From NCBI RefSeq assembly GCF_021390515.1, contig NZ_JAJUXI010000003.1, positions 248,001-312,000 of the forward strand: 64,000 nucleotides of DNA, written 5' to 3'. The DNA is from Dyadobacter sp. CY326. GTDB lineage: Bacteria > Bacteroidota > Bacteroidia > Cytophagales > Spirosomataceae. Position 1 is the first letter of the stretch. Every line of letters begins with the position of its first letter. Under the pieces are notes generated by a model. It saw only the letters and a program-made list of their open reading frames with translations, had not been told where the DNA came from and did not search any database. A program made the translations under genes and the position numbers. Of the stretch, positions 26,585 to 35,370 are shown one piece after another.

Positions 26585-26843
26585 ATACTTTTTCTTTCCA
26601 TTGCGCATAGGCGCTCCGCATGCAATGCCCGCAAGGCCGAAAACCATGCAAAATCGCATCTTCTTCTGAGCGGAAAAACACTCTGTTTTCTTGCTTCATT
26701 CGCTTGCCGGAAGAACAGTTTAATGTGCCGTAAATTTTCAGTTTCCCGTTTCCACCTAATTTGACCAAACCATTGTCAATGAGCGCTTTCAATTTGCGGC
26801 TCGTCGCGAAGGAATAGTGTCCAAGTTCTGAATGGTAAATCAT
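26568..26843 (-). CDS. Stand-alone Ada-type metal-binding domain protein
   Basis: 91 residues. The segment KIYGTLNCSSGKRMK ... RVFFRSEEDAILHGFRPCGHCM aligns by eye with the zinc-binding domain of Ada (methyl-acceptor region) around its first Cys and the C-terminal CxxC pair: Cys43, Cys71 and Cys74 are present, while the Ada Cys42 position (CxxxC) is Lys47 here. The fourth ligand is therefore either another residue (His73 or a distal one) or missing. No HTH or O6-methylguanine methyltransferase domain is attached. In Ada this domain repairs methylphosphotriesters; whether this variant can is doubtful. It is followed 5 bp later on the same strand (upstream side) by the oxygenase gene, so the two form one unit with the oxygenase first. 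Confidence 0.8.
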   Translation of the reverse strand: MIYHSELGHYSFATSRKLKALIDNGLVKLGGNGKLKIYGTLNCSSGKRMKQENRVFFRSEEDAILHGFRPCGHCMRSAYAQWKEKVFIPKP

Positions 26844-26848
26844 TTTTG

Positions 26849-27550
26849 TCAGCTCAAAGCATCATGAAAGATGATTCCCAACGTGTAGCGATTGCCTGAT
26901 TTTACCTCACTCACGCCATGCTTCATATTGGCGCGATAGTAACCTTTGGTTCCTATTATCGGTCTGAAATTGGTGGTAAAAAGCAGCACATCTCCTTTCT
27001 TTGGTTTCAAAACAATGGCTCTGGATTGCGCTCGGGGCATTTGCTGGGTCAGGACAAATTCGCCTCCTTCATAATCTTCGCCCGGTTCGCTGAGGAAGAT
27101 TACTAGTTGAATGGGGAAGAAAATGTCGCCATATAAATCCTGATGCAATGTGTTGTGGCCGCCTTCGCCGTATTTCAAAATCAGCACCGTTGGCTTGGTC
27201 TGCTGGTTGTCATGGCAATGTGCTTGAAAGTCGCTGAACTCAGCGGGATAATGCTGCCCAATGTTGAGCGCCTGCATCCAATGGTGTGCTATGGGGGCAA
27301 GTTTCGGATAAAATCGCTCGCGCAGGCTTTGTATAATGTCCGGCAATGGATAGGCGAAATATTTATATTCACCCAAACCAAAGCGATAACGTTCCATTGT
27401 GATCGTTTTCCTGTAATGCGCTGATTCATTATAAGATGCGATCAAGGCTTGGCATTCCGCAGGCTCCAACACTTGCTCGATTAATCCATATCCTTTGCTG
27501 TGCAATGCTTCGGTAATTGCATTCCAATCGAACGCTTCGATGTTTTTCAT
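26849..27550 (-). CDS. 2OG-Fe(II) oxygenase of the DUF2086 (COG3826) type
   Basis: 233 residues. The double-stranded beta-helix core has the iron site HQD (His136, Asp138) and a distal His211 in RANMKHGVSEV; the 2-oxoglutarate-binding Arg is Arg221 in SGNRYTLGIIFHDA. Strongly conserved family strings are LILKYGEGGHNTLHQDLYG, FLSEPGEDYEGGEFVLT and MPRAQSRAIVLKPKKGDVLL. Pfam names this family as an oxygenase acting on damaged DNA, from genome context rather than assay as far as I know; it is distinct from AlkB. It is the first gene of a two-gene unit with the Ada-type domain and faces the alkA-like gene. Confidence 0.85.
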   Translation of the reverse strand: MKNIEAFDWNAITEALHSKGYGLIEQVLEPAECQALIASYNESAHYRKTITMERYRFGLGEYKYFAYPLPDIIQSLRERFYPKLAPIAHHWMQALNIGQHYPAEFSDFQAHCHDNQQTKPTVLILKYGEGGHNTLHQDLYGDIFFPIQLVIFLSEPGEDYEGGEFVLTQQMPRAQSRAIVLKPKKGDVLLFTTNFRPIIGTKGYYRANMKHGVSEVKSGNRYTLGIIFHDALS

Positions 27551-27656
27551 TTTGCTTTTCGGTCTGAGTTCTTGCTCACTTTCTATGCAGCAAAACTATC
27601 AGTGATTGCAGGAATGAAAAACCCGAATCTTGCTATGCTTTTGGCTTTTTTAAAAA

Positions 27657-29435
27657 CTAAGCAGAAAGCACTTGCTCGTCTTTGCGTTCGCCAATTTGCT
27701 GACGCCACATGGCATAATACAAGCCTTTTTCGTCGATCAATGCATTGTGGCTGCCGGTTTCAACAATGTTCCCTTTCTCCAAAACATAGATGCGATCGGC
27801 ATGCATGATGGTCGACAACCTGTGTGCGATCATCACCGTAATGTGCTGACGCTGATCGGTAATGTTGCGGATTGTGTTTGAAATTTCTTCTTCAGTCAGC
27901 GAATCCAGCGCGGAAGTGGCTTCGTCGAAGATGATCAAGTGCGGCACGCGCAGGAGCGCACGGGCAATGGATAAACGCTGGCGTTCACCACCCGAAAGTT
28001 TGAGTCCGCCTTCGCCGATGACCGTGTCGATGCCATTTTCCGCTCTTGAAAGCAGATTATAGCAAGCCGCTTTGATTAACACGTCATTGATCATTTCGTC
28101 CGTGGCGGTTGGGTTTACGAAAAGCAGGTTCTCCTTAATTGTTCCTGAAAAAAGTTGCGTATCCTGCGTCACGAAGCCTATTTTGTTCCTGATTTCGTCA
28201 AAATCTATTTCACTTCCATTGACATTATTATAAAAAACGCTTCCGGAAATCGGATGATAAAGGCCGACAAGCAGCTTCACAAGTGTTGTTTTTCCCGAAC
28301 CCGAAGGCCCGACGAATGCAATCGTTTCGCCTCGTTTTACGTCAAATGAAATGTTTTCCAACGCAGGCCGGATGGCAGACTGATGCTGAAAACGCACGTG
28401 GTCGAAACGCAGCGCTTCTATTTCAGAAATGACCTCTGGATTGGCGGGTTTGTGCTCAACCGGTCTTGCGAGCAGCAATTGCAGGTTGTTAAGCGACGCT
28501 TCGGCCTCGCGATAGGAGAGGATCACATTGCCAAGTTCTTGTAAAGGGCCAAAAATGAAGAAAGAATAAAATTGCATCATCATCATTTGACCCACCGTAA
28601 TCCGGTCGCGGAATACAAAAAACAGCAACGCGAACATAATGCATTGCTGCAAAAAGTTCACAAAAGTGCCTTGTATGAAGCTGATGGAACGAATGCTCTT
28701 TACTTTCCGCAATTCCAGTTTTAAAATTTTGAATGTGGTCGTATTCAAACGCGTGATTTCCTGATTGGTAAGTCCAAGACTTTTCACCAGTTCAATGTTG
28801 CGCAGCGATTCGGTTGTTGAACCAGCTAAGGCTGTTGTTTCCTTCACAATGTTCTTCTGAATGACCTTTATTTTTCGGCTCAAAACACTAGTCAAAATGG
28901 CGAGGACGACCGAACCGACCAGATAAATCAGCGGCAGCATCGGGCTCAGTTTATAAGCCACGACGACAACGAAAACAATGCCTACGAGCGTGGCAAAGAG
29001 GACATTAACAAAGCTGGTGATGAATTTTTCACAATCGGCCCGTACTTTTTGCAAAACTGAAAGTGTCTCTCCGCTGCGCTGGTCTTCAAAATCCTGGAAC
29101 GGGAGGCGCAATGCGTGGCGCAAACCGTCGGTATACAGGCTGGCTCCAAACTTTTGAATTACAACATTCACAACATAATCCTGGAATGCCTTGGCAATGC
29201 GAGAGACCATCGCAACGCCGATAATCATCAGTAAACCAATGGTGATGCCTCTGAAAAACTGGTTATCCAGGGCATTGTCACGGTAATACTGCGCTTTGTT
29301 GGCGTATGGATCGATCAGGTAATTTCCGAGAATGTAGGGGTTTAGTAACGAAAATACCTGGTTTATAGCGGCCAGGACAAGCGCAAGGAAAATGAGCGCT
29401 TTATACCGGCTTAGGTATTGTAATAGTAATTTCAT
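27657..29435 (-). CDS. ABC transporter, fused permease and ATP-binding protein
   Basis: 592 residues in the usual exporter order: six membrane helices in the first ~320 residues, then one nucleotide-binding domain with Walker A GPSGSGKTTLVKLL, Q-loop GFVTQDTQLF, signature LSGGERQRLSIARALL, Walker B LIIFDEATSALD and the H-loop His in MIAHRLSTI. It is a half transporter that must dimerise, with itself or a partner. The MsbA/lipid flippase and multidrug groups look alike at this level, so the substrate is open. It stands alone; the next gene upstream is the tRNA. Confidence 0.9.
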   Translation of the reverse strand: MKLLLQYLSRYKALIFLALVLAAINQVFSLLNPYILGNYLIDPYANKAQYYRDNALDNQFFRGITIGLLMIIGVAMVSRIAKAFQDYVVNVVIQKFGASLYTDGLRHALRLPFQDFEDQRSGETLSVLQKVRADCEKFITSFVNVLFATLVGIVFVVVVAYKLSPMLPLIYLVGSVVLAILTSVLSRKIKVIQKNIVKETTALAGSTTESLRNIELVKSLGLTNQEITRLNTTTFKILKLELRKVKSIRSISFIQGTFVNFLQQCIMFALLFFVFRDRITVGQMMMMQFYSFFIFGPLQELGNVILSYREAEASLNNLQLLLARPVEHKPANPEVISEIEALRFDHVRFQHQSAIRPALENISFDVKRGETIAFVGPSGSGKTTLVKLLVGLYHPISGSVFYNNVNGSEIDFDEIRNKIGFVTQDTQLFSGTIKENLLFVNPTATDEMINDVLIKAACYNLLSRAENGIDTVIGEGGLKLSGGERQRLSIARALLRVPHLIIFDEATSALDSLTEEEISNTIRNITDQRQHITVMIAHRLSTIMHADRIYVLEKGNIVETGSHNALIDEKGLYYAMWRQQIGERKDEQVLSA

Positions 29436-29532
29436 AGAGCTGTGAGGCGAATCAATCGTTTGACTATTATGACAAACCGAAAGTTTAGGATTTTAATTCT
29501 CGAAAGAGCAGTGATATTGGCAGAAAGGGCAA

Positions 29533-29558
29533 CAAAAAAGACATCCATCGGGATGTCT
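29533..29558 (-). terminator. Rho-independent terminator after tRNA-Met
   Basis: Read on the minus strand: an 8-bp perfect stem (agacatcc / ggatgtct) with a 4-base loop, followed by a run of six T. It begins 9 bp after the tRNA 3' end. Confidence 0.85.
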
Positions 29559-29567
29559 GAAACTTTG

Positions 29568-29641
29568 TAGCGGGGAGCAGGATCGAACTGCCGACCTTAG
29601 GGTTATGAATCCTACGCTCTAACCATCTGAGCTACCCCGCC
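29568..29641 (-). tRNA. tRNA with CAT anticodon, probably elongator tRNA-Met
   Basis: 74 nt on the minus strand form a complete cloverleaf: acceptor stem GGCGGGG paired with CCCCGCT (one G.U at the end), D-arm with AGCTCAGATGGTTAGAGC, anticodon stem TAGGA/CCCTA (imperfect at one position as drawn by eye) around the loop TTCATAA, T-arm with TTCGATC. The discriminator is A and CCA is not encoded. The anticodon CAT could also be an Ile tRNA modified with lysidine. The acceptor stem and T-arm look like elongator Met, and the G1 pair excludes an initiator. Confidence 0.92.
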
Positions 29642-29842
29642 GTCTTATTATGGTGCAAAAGTATGTTAAAAAATCTTAACCTCCAACCTGATTTTCCAAT
29701 TTTAAACTGAAATTTCCGTTAGGATAACAGAGCAAAAATTAAGTTTGGTGACATTTATTGTTGAATTATGCTATATTACAACTTTTAAAATCAGCATATA
29801 AGGCGGCACTAATGTGGTTAACCCTTTTTAATTTTCGTTCGT

Positions 29843-30235
29843 ATGGAAAAATATAAATTTGTAACTGAGTTTGAATTACGATCCTCTCCAAAAGTACTAT
29901 TTCCATATATATCGACACCCTCGGGACTGGAACAATGGTTTGCTGAAAGGGTCACAGTCCTGCCCGACCACCGTTTTGATTTCCAATGGGACGGCGACAG
30001 CCACATTGCCAGACAAACGGGTTTGCGGATTAACAAGGCCGTAAGATTTGATTTTGAAAATACAAGTGATGATAACCTTGATAACAATCACGTGGAACTA
30101 AAACTTGAAGTAAGCGAGTTAACCCAGACAACATTCCTGCGCGTGACGGATTATTCTTCCAACCGTGATGAGGACGAAATGGCGTCACTTTGGGATGGCT
30201 TTATTGATAATTTAAGAGATATCGTTGGTAGTTGA
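29843..30235 (+). CDS. START-like domain protein, coupled to the LptF/G permease gene
   Basis: 130 residues of the START/SRPBCC fold: KFVTEFELRSSPKVLFPYIS is the first strand and helix, GLEQWFAERVTV the lid, and MASLWDGFIDNLRDIVGS the C-terminal helix. The family is a conserved single-domain group in Bacteroidota. It is more divergent from the AHSA1-like proteins at 3.8 and 8.4 kb. Its TGA stop overlaps the ATG of the permease gene (TGATG), which implies translational coupling and a shared role. A lipid or lipid-precursor ligand would fit both the fold and the neighbour, but this is inference. Confidence 0.85.
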   Translation: MEKYKFVTEFELRSSPKVLFPYISTPSGLEQWFAERVTVLPDHRFDFQWDGDSHIARQTGLRINKAVRFDFENTSDDNLDNNHVELKLEVSELTQTTFLRVTDYSSNRDEDEMASLWDGFIDNLRDIVGS

Positions 30236-31737
30236 TGATGAAAAAGCTTGATAAGCTTGTTTTAATGTCCTTTTGGGGGCCTTTTTTTATAACAATGTCC
30301 GTCGTGGTCTTTGTGTTTTTGATGCGGATCATGATTTTTTATATTGACGATTTTGTTTCCAAAGATCTCGGGATCACCGACTACGCACAATTATTCTTCT
30401 TTTTCAGCCTGATTACAGTCCCAACAGCACTTCCGCTGGCGATGTTGCTGTCGTCGCTGATGGCGTTTGGTAACTTGGGCGAATTCTTTGAGCTTACTGC
30501 CATTAAAAGTGCCGGAATATCGGTTGTAAGGGCCATGGCGCCGCTTTTCATTGTCGCGGTTTCCGTGAGTGTGTTTTCATTTTACTTCAATGACCGCGTG
30601 TCGCCCTGGGCTAACTTAAAGGGTTATAGCCTTTTGTATGATATTAAGACCACAAAAGCAACATTAAAAATCAAGGAAGGAATTTTTTACAACGACTTGC
30701 CGGGATTCAGCATTAAGGTTGATAAGAAGGAGGAGAATGGCAAGCTGAAACGAATGGTGATTTACAAGCATAGCAACCGTTCGTATGAATTTGGCAACAC
30801 CGAAATCATCCTTGCCGATTCTGGCCGCATGTATTCAATCAACGATAACCGATATTTGGTGATCGAACTTTATAACGGGACCCGCTACACGGATGAGGTC
30901 AGTTCAGGCGGCGCGAGACCTGCGTATATATCTTCACCGATAGGCGGAAGCAGCGTGCCGAATTATTCCAATTTCAGCCGTAACTCTTTCAAACATTTCC
31001 GGTTGACCGAAAGTCTGGCCTCATTCGGCATGAAACGGACGGACGAGGGACAGTTCAAATATCATGAGTTCATGAAGAACATCAGTGATCTGACTTCAAC
31101 GGCTGATTCGCTGCGCAATTCTTACAATGAAACCAGAAAAAACCTCGTGTCCGGCAGTCAGCAATATTATTCTTACAATTATCGCTCAGGCACTGATAAA
31201 ACGCTTACAAAAGGTCCATGGATTGATTCGCTGCTGGCAAAACCGGTTACGGACAGTTTGAAAAAAGAGATTTTACAGAATACAAAAAGTGCTTCTAACA
31301 GCATGCTTAGTTACACGAAGTCGCAAACGGAATATTTGCAGACGAAATTGAAGGATGCGAACAAGTATGAATTGGAAAAACACCACAAATACACCAGCGC
31401 CATATCTTGTTTGATCATGTTCCTGATCGGTGCGCCGTTGGGTGCAATCATTAAAAAAGGCGGATTTGGGGTGCCGGTCCTCGTATCGATCGTCTTCTTT
31501 ATTCTGCTTTATGTTTTGACAAATCAGGGCGACAAGTGGGTGAAGGAAGGATTACTTGTTGTGCCCGTCGGTGCCTGGATGGCCAATACGGTGCTGTTTT
31601 TGACAGGTTTATACTTTGTAGACCGGGCCAGGAGCGATTCACGGCTTTTTGAAAAAGATGGTTATATGATGATTGCGAAAAGAATAAAAACCGTGTGGGC
31701 AAGTAGATTTGGGAAAAGAGAACTTATTCAATCATAG
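30235..31737 (+). CDS. LptF/LptG family lipopolysaccharide export permease
   Basis: 500 residues. Three N-terminal membrane helices (MSFWGPFFITMSVVVFVFL; FFFSLITVPTALPLAMLLSS; MAPLFIVAVSVSVFSFYFND) precede a periplasmic jellyroll-like domain of ~250 residues and three C-terminal helices (ISCLIMFLIGAPLGAIIKKGG ... VPVLVSIVFFILLYVLT). GAPLGAIIKKGGFGVPVL is the conserved YjgP/YjgQ motif. This protein and a partner form the membrane part of the LPS transporter driven by LptB; the periplasmic domain here is longer than in E. coli LptG. A start at 30235 overlaps the preceding stop; 30238 and TTG 30232 are possible. lptB is not adjacent. Confidence 0.9.
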   Translation: MMKKLDKLVLMSFWGPFFITMSVVVFVFLMRIMIFYIDDFVSKDLGITDYAQLFFFFSLITVPTALPLAMLLSSLMAFGNLGEFFELTAIKSAGISVVRAMAPLFIVAVSVSVFSFYFNDRVSPWANLKGYSLLYDIKTTKATLKIKEGIFYNDLPGFSIKVDKKEENGKLKRMVIYKHSNRSYEFGNTEIILADSGRMYSINDNRYLVIELYNGTRYTDEVSSGGARPAYISSPIGGSSVPNYSNFSRNSFKHFRLTESLASFGMKRTDEGQFKYHEFMKNISDLTSTADSLRNSYNETRKNLVSGSQQYYSYNYRSGTDKTLTKGPWIDSLLAKPVTDSLKKEILQNTKSASNSMLSYTKSQTEYLQTKLKDANKYELEKHHKYTSAISCLIMFLIGAPLGAIIKKGGFGVPVLVSIVFFILLYVLTNQGDKWVKEGLLVVPVGAWMANTVLFLTGLYFVDRARSDSRLFEKDGYMMIAKRIKTVWASRFGKRELIQS

Positions 31738-31750
31738 GAAAATTATATTT

Positions 31751-31778
31751 TTTATTCAGGCCAAAAATCGTAATTTTG
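31751..31778 (+). promoter_or_regulatory. Candidate rpsO promoter (TAATTTTG)
   Basis: TAATTTTG at 31771-31778 matches the Bacteroidota -7 consensus TAnnTTTG exactly. A T-rich -33 region lies about 17 bp upstream but lacks the G of TTTG. The predicted 5' leader to the rpsO ATG is roughly 55 nt and includes a short potential hairpin around ggcagggtgctg that could be a site for autoregulation by S15; that role is inference. Confidence 0.5.
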
Positions 31779-31839
31779 CGACCTTATTTACGGCAGGGTG
31801 CTGTAAAAAGTTATAAATAATTAATCTGTTGTTACAATT

Positions 31840-32115
31840 ATGTATTTAACCGCGGAAAAGAAGGCTGAAATCTTCGAGTCAAAGGGTTTTAAGAAAGAAG
31901 GCGGAGACACTGGATCTGCTGAATCACAAATTGCTTTATTTACGTATCGTATCAACTACTTGAACGATCACTTAAAAACGCACAAAAAAGACAATGATAC
32001 AAGACTTGGCCTACTTAAAATGGTAGGTAAGCGCAGAAGATTGTTGGATTATCTGTTCAAAAAAGACATTAACCGCTACCGTGCGATTATCGCTGAATTG
32101 AACATACGTAAGTAA
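31840..32115 (+). CDS. rpsO: 30S ribosomal protein S15
   Basis: 91 residues, near the usual 89. Recognisable strings are [25 protein letters not shown], read as [14 protein letters not shown] and [11 protein letters not shown], and the C-terminal [21 protein letters not shown]15 binds the central domain of 16S rRNA early in small-subunit assembly. The order rpsO-pnp is conserved from E. coli to Bacteroidota. An intrinsic terminator 5 bp after the stop would limit read-through into pnp. Confidence 0.97.
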   Translation: MYLTAEKKAEIFESKGFKKEGGDTGSAESQIALFTYRINYLNDHLKTHKKDNDTRLGLLKMVGKRRRLLDYLFKKDINRYRAIIAELNIRK

Positions 32116-32120
32116 TTTAA

Positions 32121-32161
32121 AATCAGGGAACTTCATCAAGATGAAAGTTCCCTGATTTTTT
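32121..32161 (+). terminator. Rho-independent terminator after rpsO
   Basis: 13-bp perfect stem (aatcagggaactt at 32121-32133 and its complement at 32145-32157) with an 11-nt loop and a run of T to 32161. It sits between rpsO and pnp and may act as an attenuator or, as in E. coli, as an RNase III/PNPase control site; that comparison is inference. Confidence 0.85.
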
Positions 32162-32223
32162 GCGGAATTAACAAATTTTGGAACGTCAGCATGGCGTTTC
32201 GCAGCTACAAAAAACATTATTTT

Positions 32224-34362
32224 ATGCTCTTTAATATAGTTACCAAGACTATACCATTGCCAGACGGCAGGGAAATCACCATTGAAACAGGAAAATTAGC
32301 GAAGCAGGCCGACGGTTCGGTTGTAGTGCGTTTGGGTAACACCATGCTGCTTGCGACCGTTGTTGCCAATAAAGATATTAAGGAAGGTCTTGATTTTTTA
32401 CCATTATCGGTTGATTATCAAGAAAAGTTTGCGTCTGCCGGTCGTATCCCGGGAAGTTTTCAACGTCGTGAAGGCAAGCTATCCGATCCGGAAGTTTTGA
32501 CAAGCCGCCTGGTTGACCGCGTTTTGCGCCCGTTATTTCCAGACGATTACCACGCAGAAGTGCAGGTAAATATATTGCTGATGTCGGCTGACGCAACTGC
32601 ATTGCCAGACGCATTGGCGGCATTGGCAGCATCTGCTGCGCTTGCAGCGTCTGACATTCCTTTTGGTGGTCCGGTTTCAGAGGTTCGCGTTGCTAAAATT
32701 GACGGTCAGTATGTTGTCAATCCAGGTGCAGCGGAATTGGAGCGTGCCACATTGGAATTGATGGTGGGCGCGACTTATGATGACATCGCAATGGTTGAAG
32801 GCGAAATGAGCGAAGTTTCCGAAGAAGAAGTCGTAGAAGCTTTGAAAGTTGCGCACGAAGTCATCAAGCAGCAGTGCTTGGCTTTGAAAGAATTTGAAGC
32901 GGTAGTTGGCAAAACAGAAAAAAGAGAATATGTTGGCGATGCAGCGGATGAAGCATTGGAAGCGCGTTTGAGAGCATTTGCTTACGACAAAATATATGCG
33001 GTAACCCAGTTGGGCTCTACCAATAAAACAGTTAGAAAAGACGGTTTCAAGGCAGTTTGGGAAGAATTTGCGGCTTCTATTCCAGAAGACGAAGAAGGAT
33101 TCGACAAAGCGCTGGCGAAACGTTATTTCAATGATCTTGTCTGGGAAGCATCTCGTCGTCTGGTTCTAGATGAAAGGATTCGCCTGGATGGTCGTAAACT
33201 GGATGAAGTTCGTCCTATCGCTTCCGAAGTTGACTTTTTACCAAATGCACACGGTTCTGCTTTGTTTACAAGAGGAGAAACGCAGTCTTTGACAACTGTG
33301 ACATTGGGTACGAAAAACGACGAGCAGATTGTTGACACGCCAATGAAATACGGTTACAGCAAATTCATGCTGCATTACAACTTCCCAGGCTTTTCAACAG
33401 GGGAAGTAAAACCAAACCGGGGACCTGGCCGTCGTGAAGTAGGACATGGTAACCTCGCATTGCGCGCATTGAAAAAGGTGTTGCCCGTTGCAGAGGATAA
33501 TCCATACACAATCCGTATCGTTTCCGACATTCTTGAATCAAATGGTTCGTCATCCATGGCGACAGTTTGCGCAGGTTCCCTTGCATTGATGGATTCAGGT
33601 TTGAAGATTAAAGCACCGGTTTCAGGGATTGCTATGGGTCTTATATCCGATGAAAAAACAGGCAAGTATGCAGTTCTTTCAGACATCCTAGGTGATGAAG
33701 ATCACCTGGGAGATATGGACTTCAAAGTAACAGGAACGGAAAAAGGGATCACTGCATGCCAGATGGATATGAAAGTGAACGGTCTTTCTTTCGAAGTATT
33801 GACAGAGGCGCTTATGCAGGCGAAAGCTGGCAGGTTGCACATACTGGGCGAGATGAATAAAACGATGACTGAAAGCCGTGCAGACCTGAAACCACACACA
33901 CCTCGCGCGATCGTTATCAAGATTGATCGTGAGATGATTGGCGCGGTGATCGGGCCTGGTGGAAAAGTTGTTCAGGACATTCAGAAAGAATCTGGCGCAA
34001 CAGTTTCTATCGAAGAAAAAGATGGAGCAGGGTATGTAAGTATATTTTCTGCTGACAAGACTTCGATGGATAAAGCGGTTACCCGCATCAAAGGAATCAT
34101 TCTCGTGCCTGAAATTGGTGAAGTGTATAGCGGCAAAGTGAAGTCAATTATGCCATTTGGTGCATTTGTTGAATTCTTGCCGGGTAAGGATGGATTGCTT
34201 CACATCTCTGAGATCAAATGGGAGCGTCTTGAAAAAATGGACGGCGTGCTTGAAGTAGGAGAGGAAGTGCAGGTTAAATTGGTTGAAATCGACAAAAAAA
34301 CTGGAAAATACCGCTTATCCCGCAAGGTGTTACTGCCTAAGCCAGAGAACAAAAATGATTAA
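32224..34362 (+). CDS. pnp: Polyribonucleotide nucleotidyltransferase (PNPase)
   Basis: 712 residues from ATG 32224 ([18 protein letters not shown]); the longer frame to 32191 adds residues not expected at the start of PNPase. Two RNase PH domains are seen, the first with [20 protein letters not shown] and the second with [38 protein letters not shown] carries the active-site region. The C-terminal part has KH ([16 protein letters not shown]) and S1 ([20 protein letters not shown]). It degrades RNA 3' to 5' with phosphate and polymerises RNA in reverse. Located between rpsO and rpoD. Confidence 0.97.
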   Translation: MLFNIVTKTIPLPDGREITIETGKLAKQADGSVVVRLGNTMLLATVVANKDIKEGLDFLPLSVDYQEKFASAGRIPGSFQRREGKLSDPEVLTSRLVDRVLRPLFPDDYHAEVQVNILLMSADATALPDALAALAASAALAASDIPFGGPVSEVRVAKIDGQYVVNPGAAELERATLELMVGATYDDIAMVEGEMSEVSEEEVVEALKVAHEVIKQQCLALKEFEAVVGKTEKREYVGDAADEALEARLRAFAYDKIYAVTQLGSTNKTVRKDGFKAVWEEFAASIPEDEEGFDKALAKRYFNDLVWEASRRLVLDERIRLDGRKLDEVRPIASEVDFLPNAHGSALFTRGETQSLTTVTLGTKNDEQIVDTPMKYGYSKFMLHYNFPGFSTGEVKPNRGPGRREVGHGNLALRALKKVLPVAEDNPYTIRIVSDILESNGSSSMATVCAGSLALMDSGLKIKAPVSGIAMGLISDEKTGKYAVLSDILGDEDHLGDMDFKVTGTEKGITACQMDMKVNGLSFEVLTEALMQAKAGRLHILGEMNKTMTESRADLKPHTPRAIVIKIDREMIGAVIGPGGKVVQDIQKESGATVSIEEKDGAGYVSIFSADKTSMDKAVTRIKGIILVPEIGEVYSGKVKSIMPFGAFVEFLPGKDGLLHISEIKWERLEKMDGVLEVGEEVQVKLVEIDKKTGKYRLSRKVLLPKPENKND

Positions 34363-34426
34363 AATAGTGTTTTTGGTAACAGGGGCAGTATTTAATGTCG
34401 TTATATATAAAAATAATAAAAGATAG

Positions 34427-35290
34427 ATGAGACAGCTAAAGATCAGTAAGCAAATTACCAACCGGGAAAGTCAGTCGTTAGACAAGTATTTACAGGAAAT
34501 CGGTAAGGTAGATTTGTTGACGCCGGATGAGGAAGTGACATTAGCTCAAAAAATAAGGGATGGTGATCAGCTTGCATTGGAAAGACTAACCAAGGCAAAC
34601 CTTCGCTTTGTGGTTTCTGTGGCAAAGCAATATCAAAATCAAGGCTTGTCGCTGGGTGATTTGATCAACGAAGGAAATTTAGGTCTGATAAAAGCTGCAC
34701 AACGTTTTGATGAAACAAGAGGTTTTAAATTCATTTCATACGCGGTTTGGTGGATTCGTCAATCGATCCTGCAAGCACTTGCTGAGCAATCGAGGATTGT
34801 ACGTTTACCCCTTAACCGTGTTGGATCTTTAAATAAAATATCCAAGACTTTCTCAGAACTGGAACAGCGTTTCGAACGCGAGCCTTCACCTGAGGAATTA
34901 GCGGAAGTGCTTGAAATTTCTTCATCTGAGGTTGTTGACACAATGAAGATCTCAGGTCGCCACGTTTCCATGGATGCGCCATTCGTTCAAGGTGAAGAAA
35001 ACAGCCTTTTGGACGTTTTGGAGAATGATTTGGAAGACAAGCCTGATTCAGGTTTGGTCAATGAATCATTGCGTAAAGAAGTTCAGCGTGCACTTTGCAC
35101 ATTGACTCAGCGCGAAGCAGATGTTATCGCATTGTATTTCGGTTTGAACGGAGAGCATGCAATGACACTTGAAGAAATCGGTGAGAAATTTAACCTTACC
35201 CGCGAACGCGTTCGCCAGATCAAGGAAAAAGCGATCAGAAGATTGCGTCACGTTTCGAGAAGCAAAGCGCTTAAAACATATTTGGGTTAA
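34427..35290 (+). CDS. rpoD: Primary sigma factor, RpoD/SigA type (short Bacteroidota form)
   Basis: 287 residues. Region 1.2 is [20 protein letters not shown]; region 2 contains [30 protein letters not shown] and the -10-binding [10 protein letters not shown]; region 3 includes [15 protein letters not shown]; region 4 has the [30 protein letters not shown]. Region 1.1 is missing, as in the housekeeping sigma of this phylum, which reads TTG/TAnnTTTG promoters. This fits the promoter boxes found elsewhere in the window. An RNA hairpin with a T run follows at 35339, before menD. Confidence 0.96.
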   Translation: MRQLKISKQITNRESQSLDKYLQEIGKVDLLTPDEEVTLAQKIRDGDQLALERLTKANLRFVVSVAKQYQNQGLSLGDLINEGNLGLIKAAQRFDETRGFKFISYAVWWIRQSILQALAEQSRIVRLPLNRVGSLNKISKTFSELEQRFEREPSPEELAEVLEISSSEVVDTMKISGRHVSMDAPFVQGEENSLLDVLENDLEDKPDSGLVNESLRKEVQRALCTLTQREADVIALYFGLNGEHAMTLEEIGEKFNLTRERVRQIKEKAIRRLRHVSRSKALKTYLG

Positions 35291-35338
35291 TCAGCGTGTT
35301 ATGTTGAACCTAGTATTGAAATAGATTAATGATTAAAT

Positions 35339-35361
35339 GGCCTCGCAAGAGGCTATTTTTA
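35339..35361 (+). terminator. Weak Rho-independent terminator after rpoD
   Basis: A 5-bp stem gcctc/gaggc with loop gcaa and a T-rich tail (TATTTTTATTT). It lies 49 bp after the rpoD stop and just before the menD ATG at 35371, which also shows that the in-frame ATG at 35329 is not the menD start. Confidence 0.6.
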
Positions 35362-35370
35362 TTTGTAGTT

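Noticed and set aside
35329-35370. N-terminal extension of menD from ATG 35329
   Set aside because: It runs through the hairpin and T run after rpoD, and the residues (MIKWPRKRLFLFVV) are not part of MenD.
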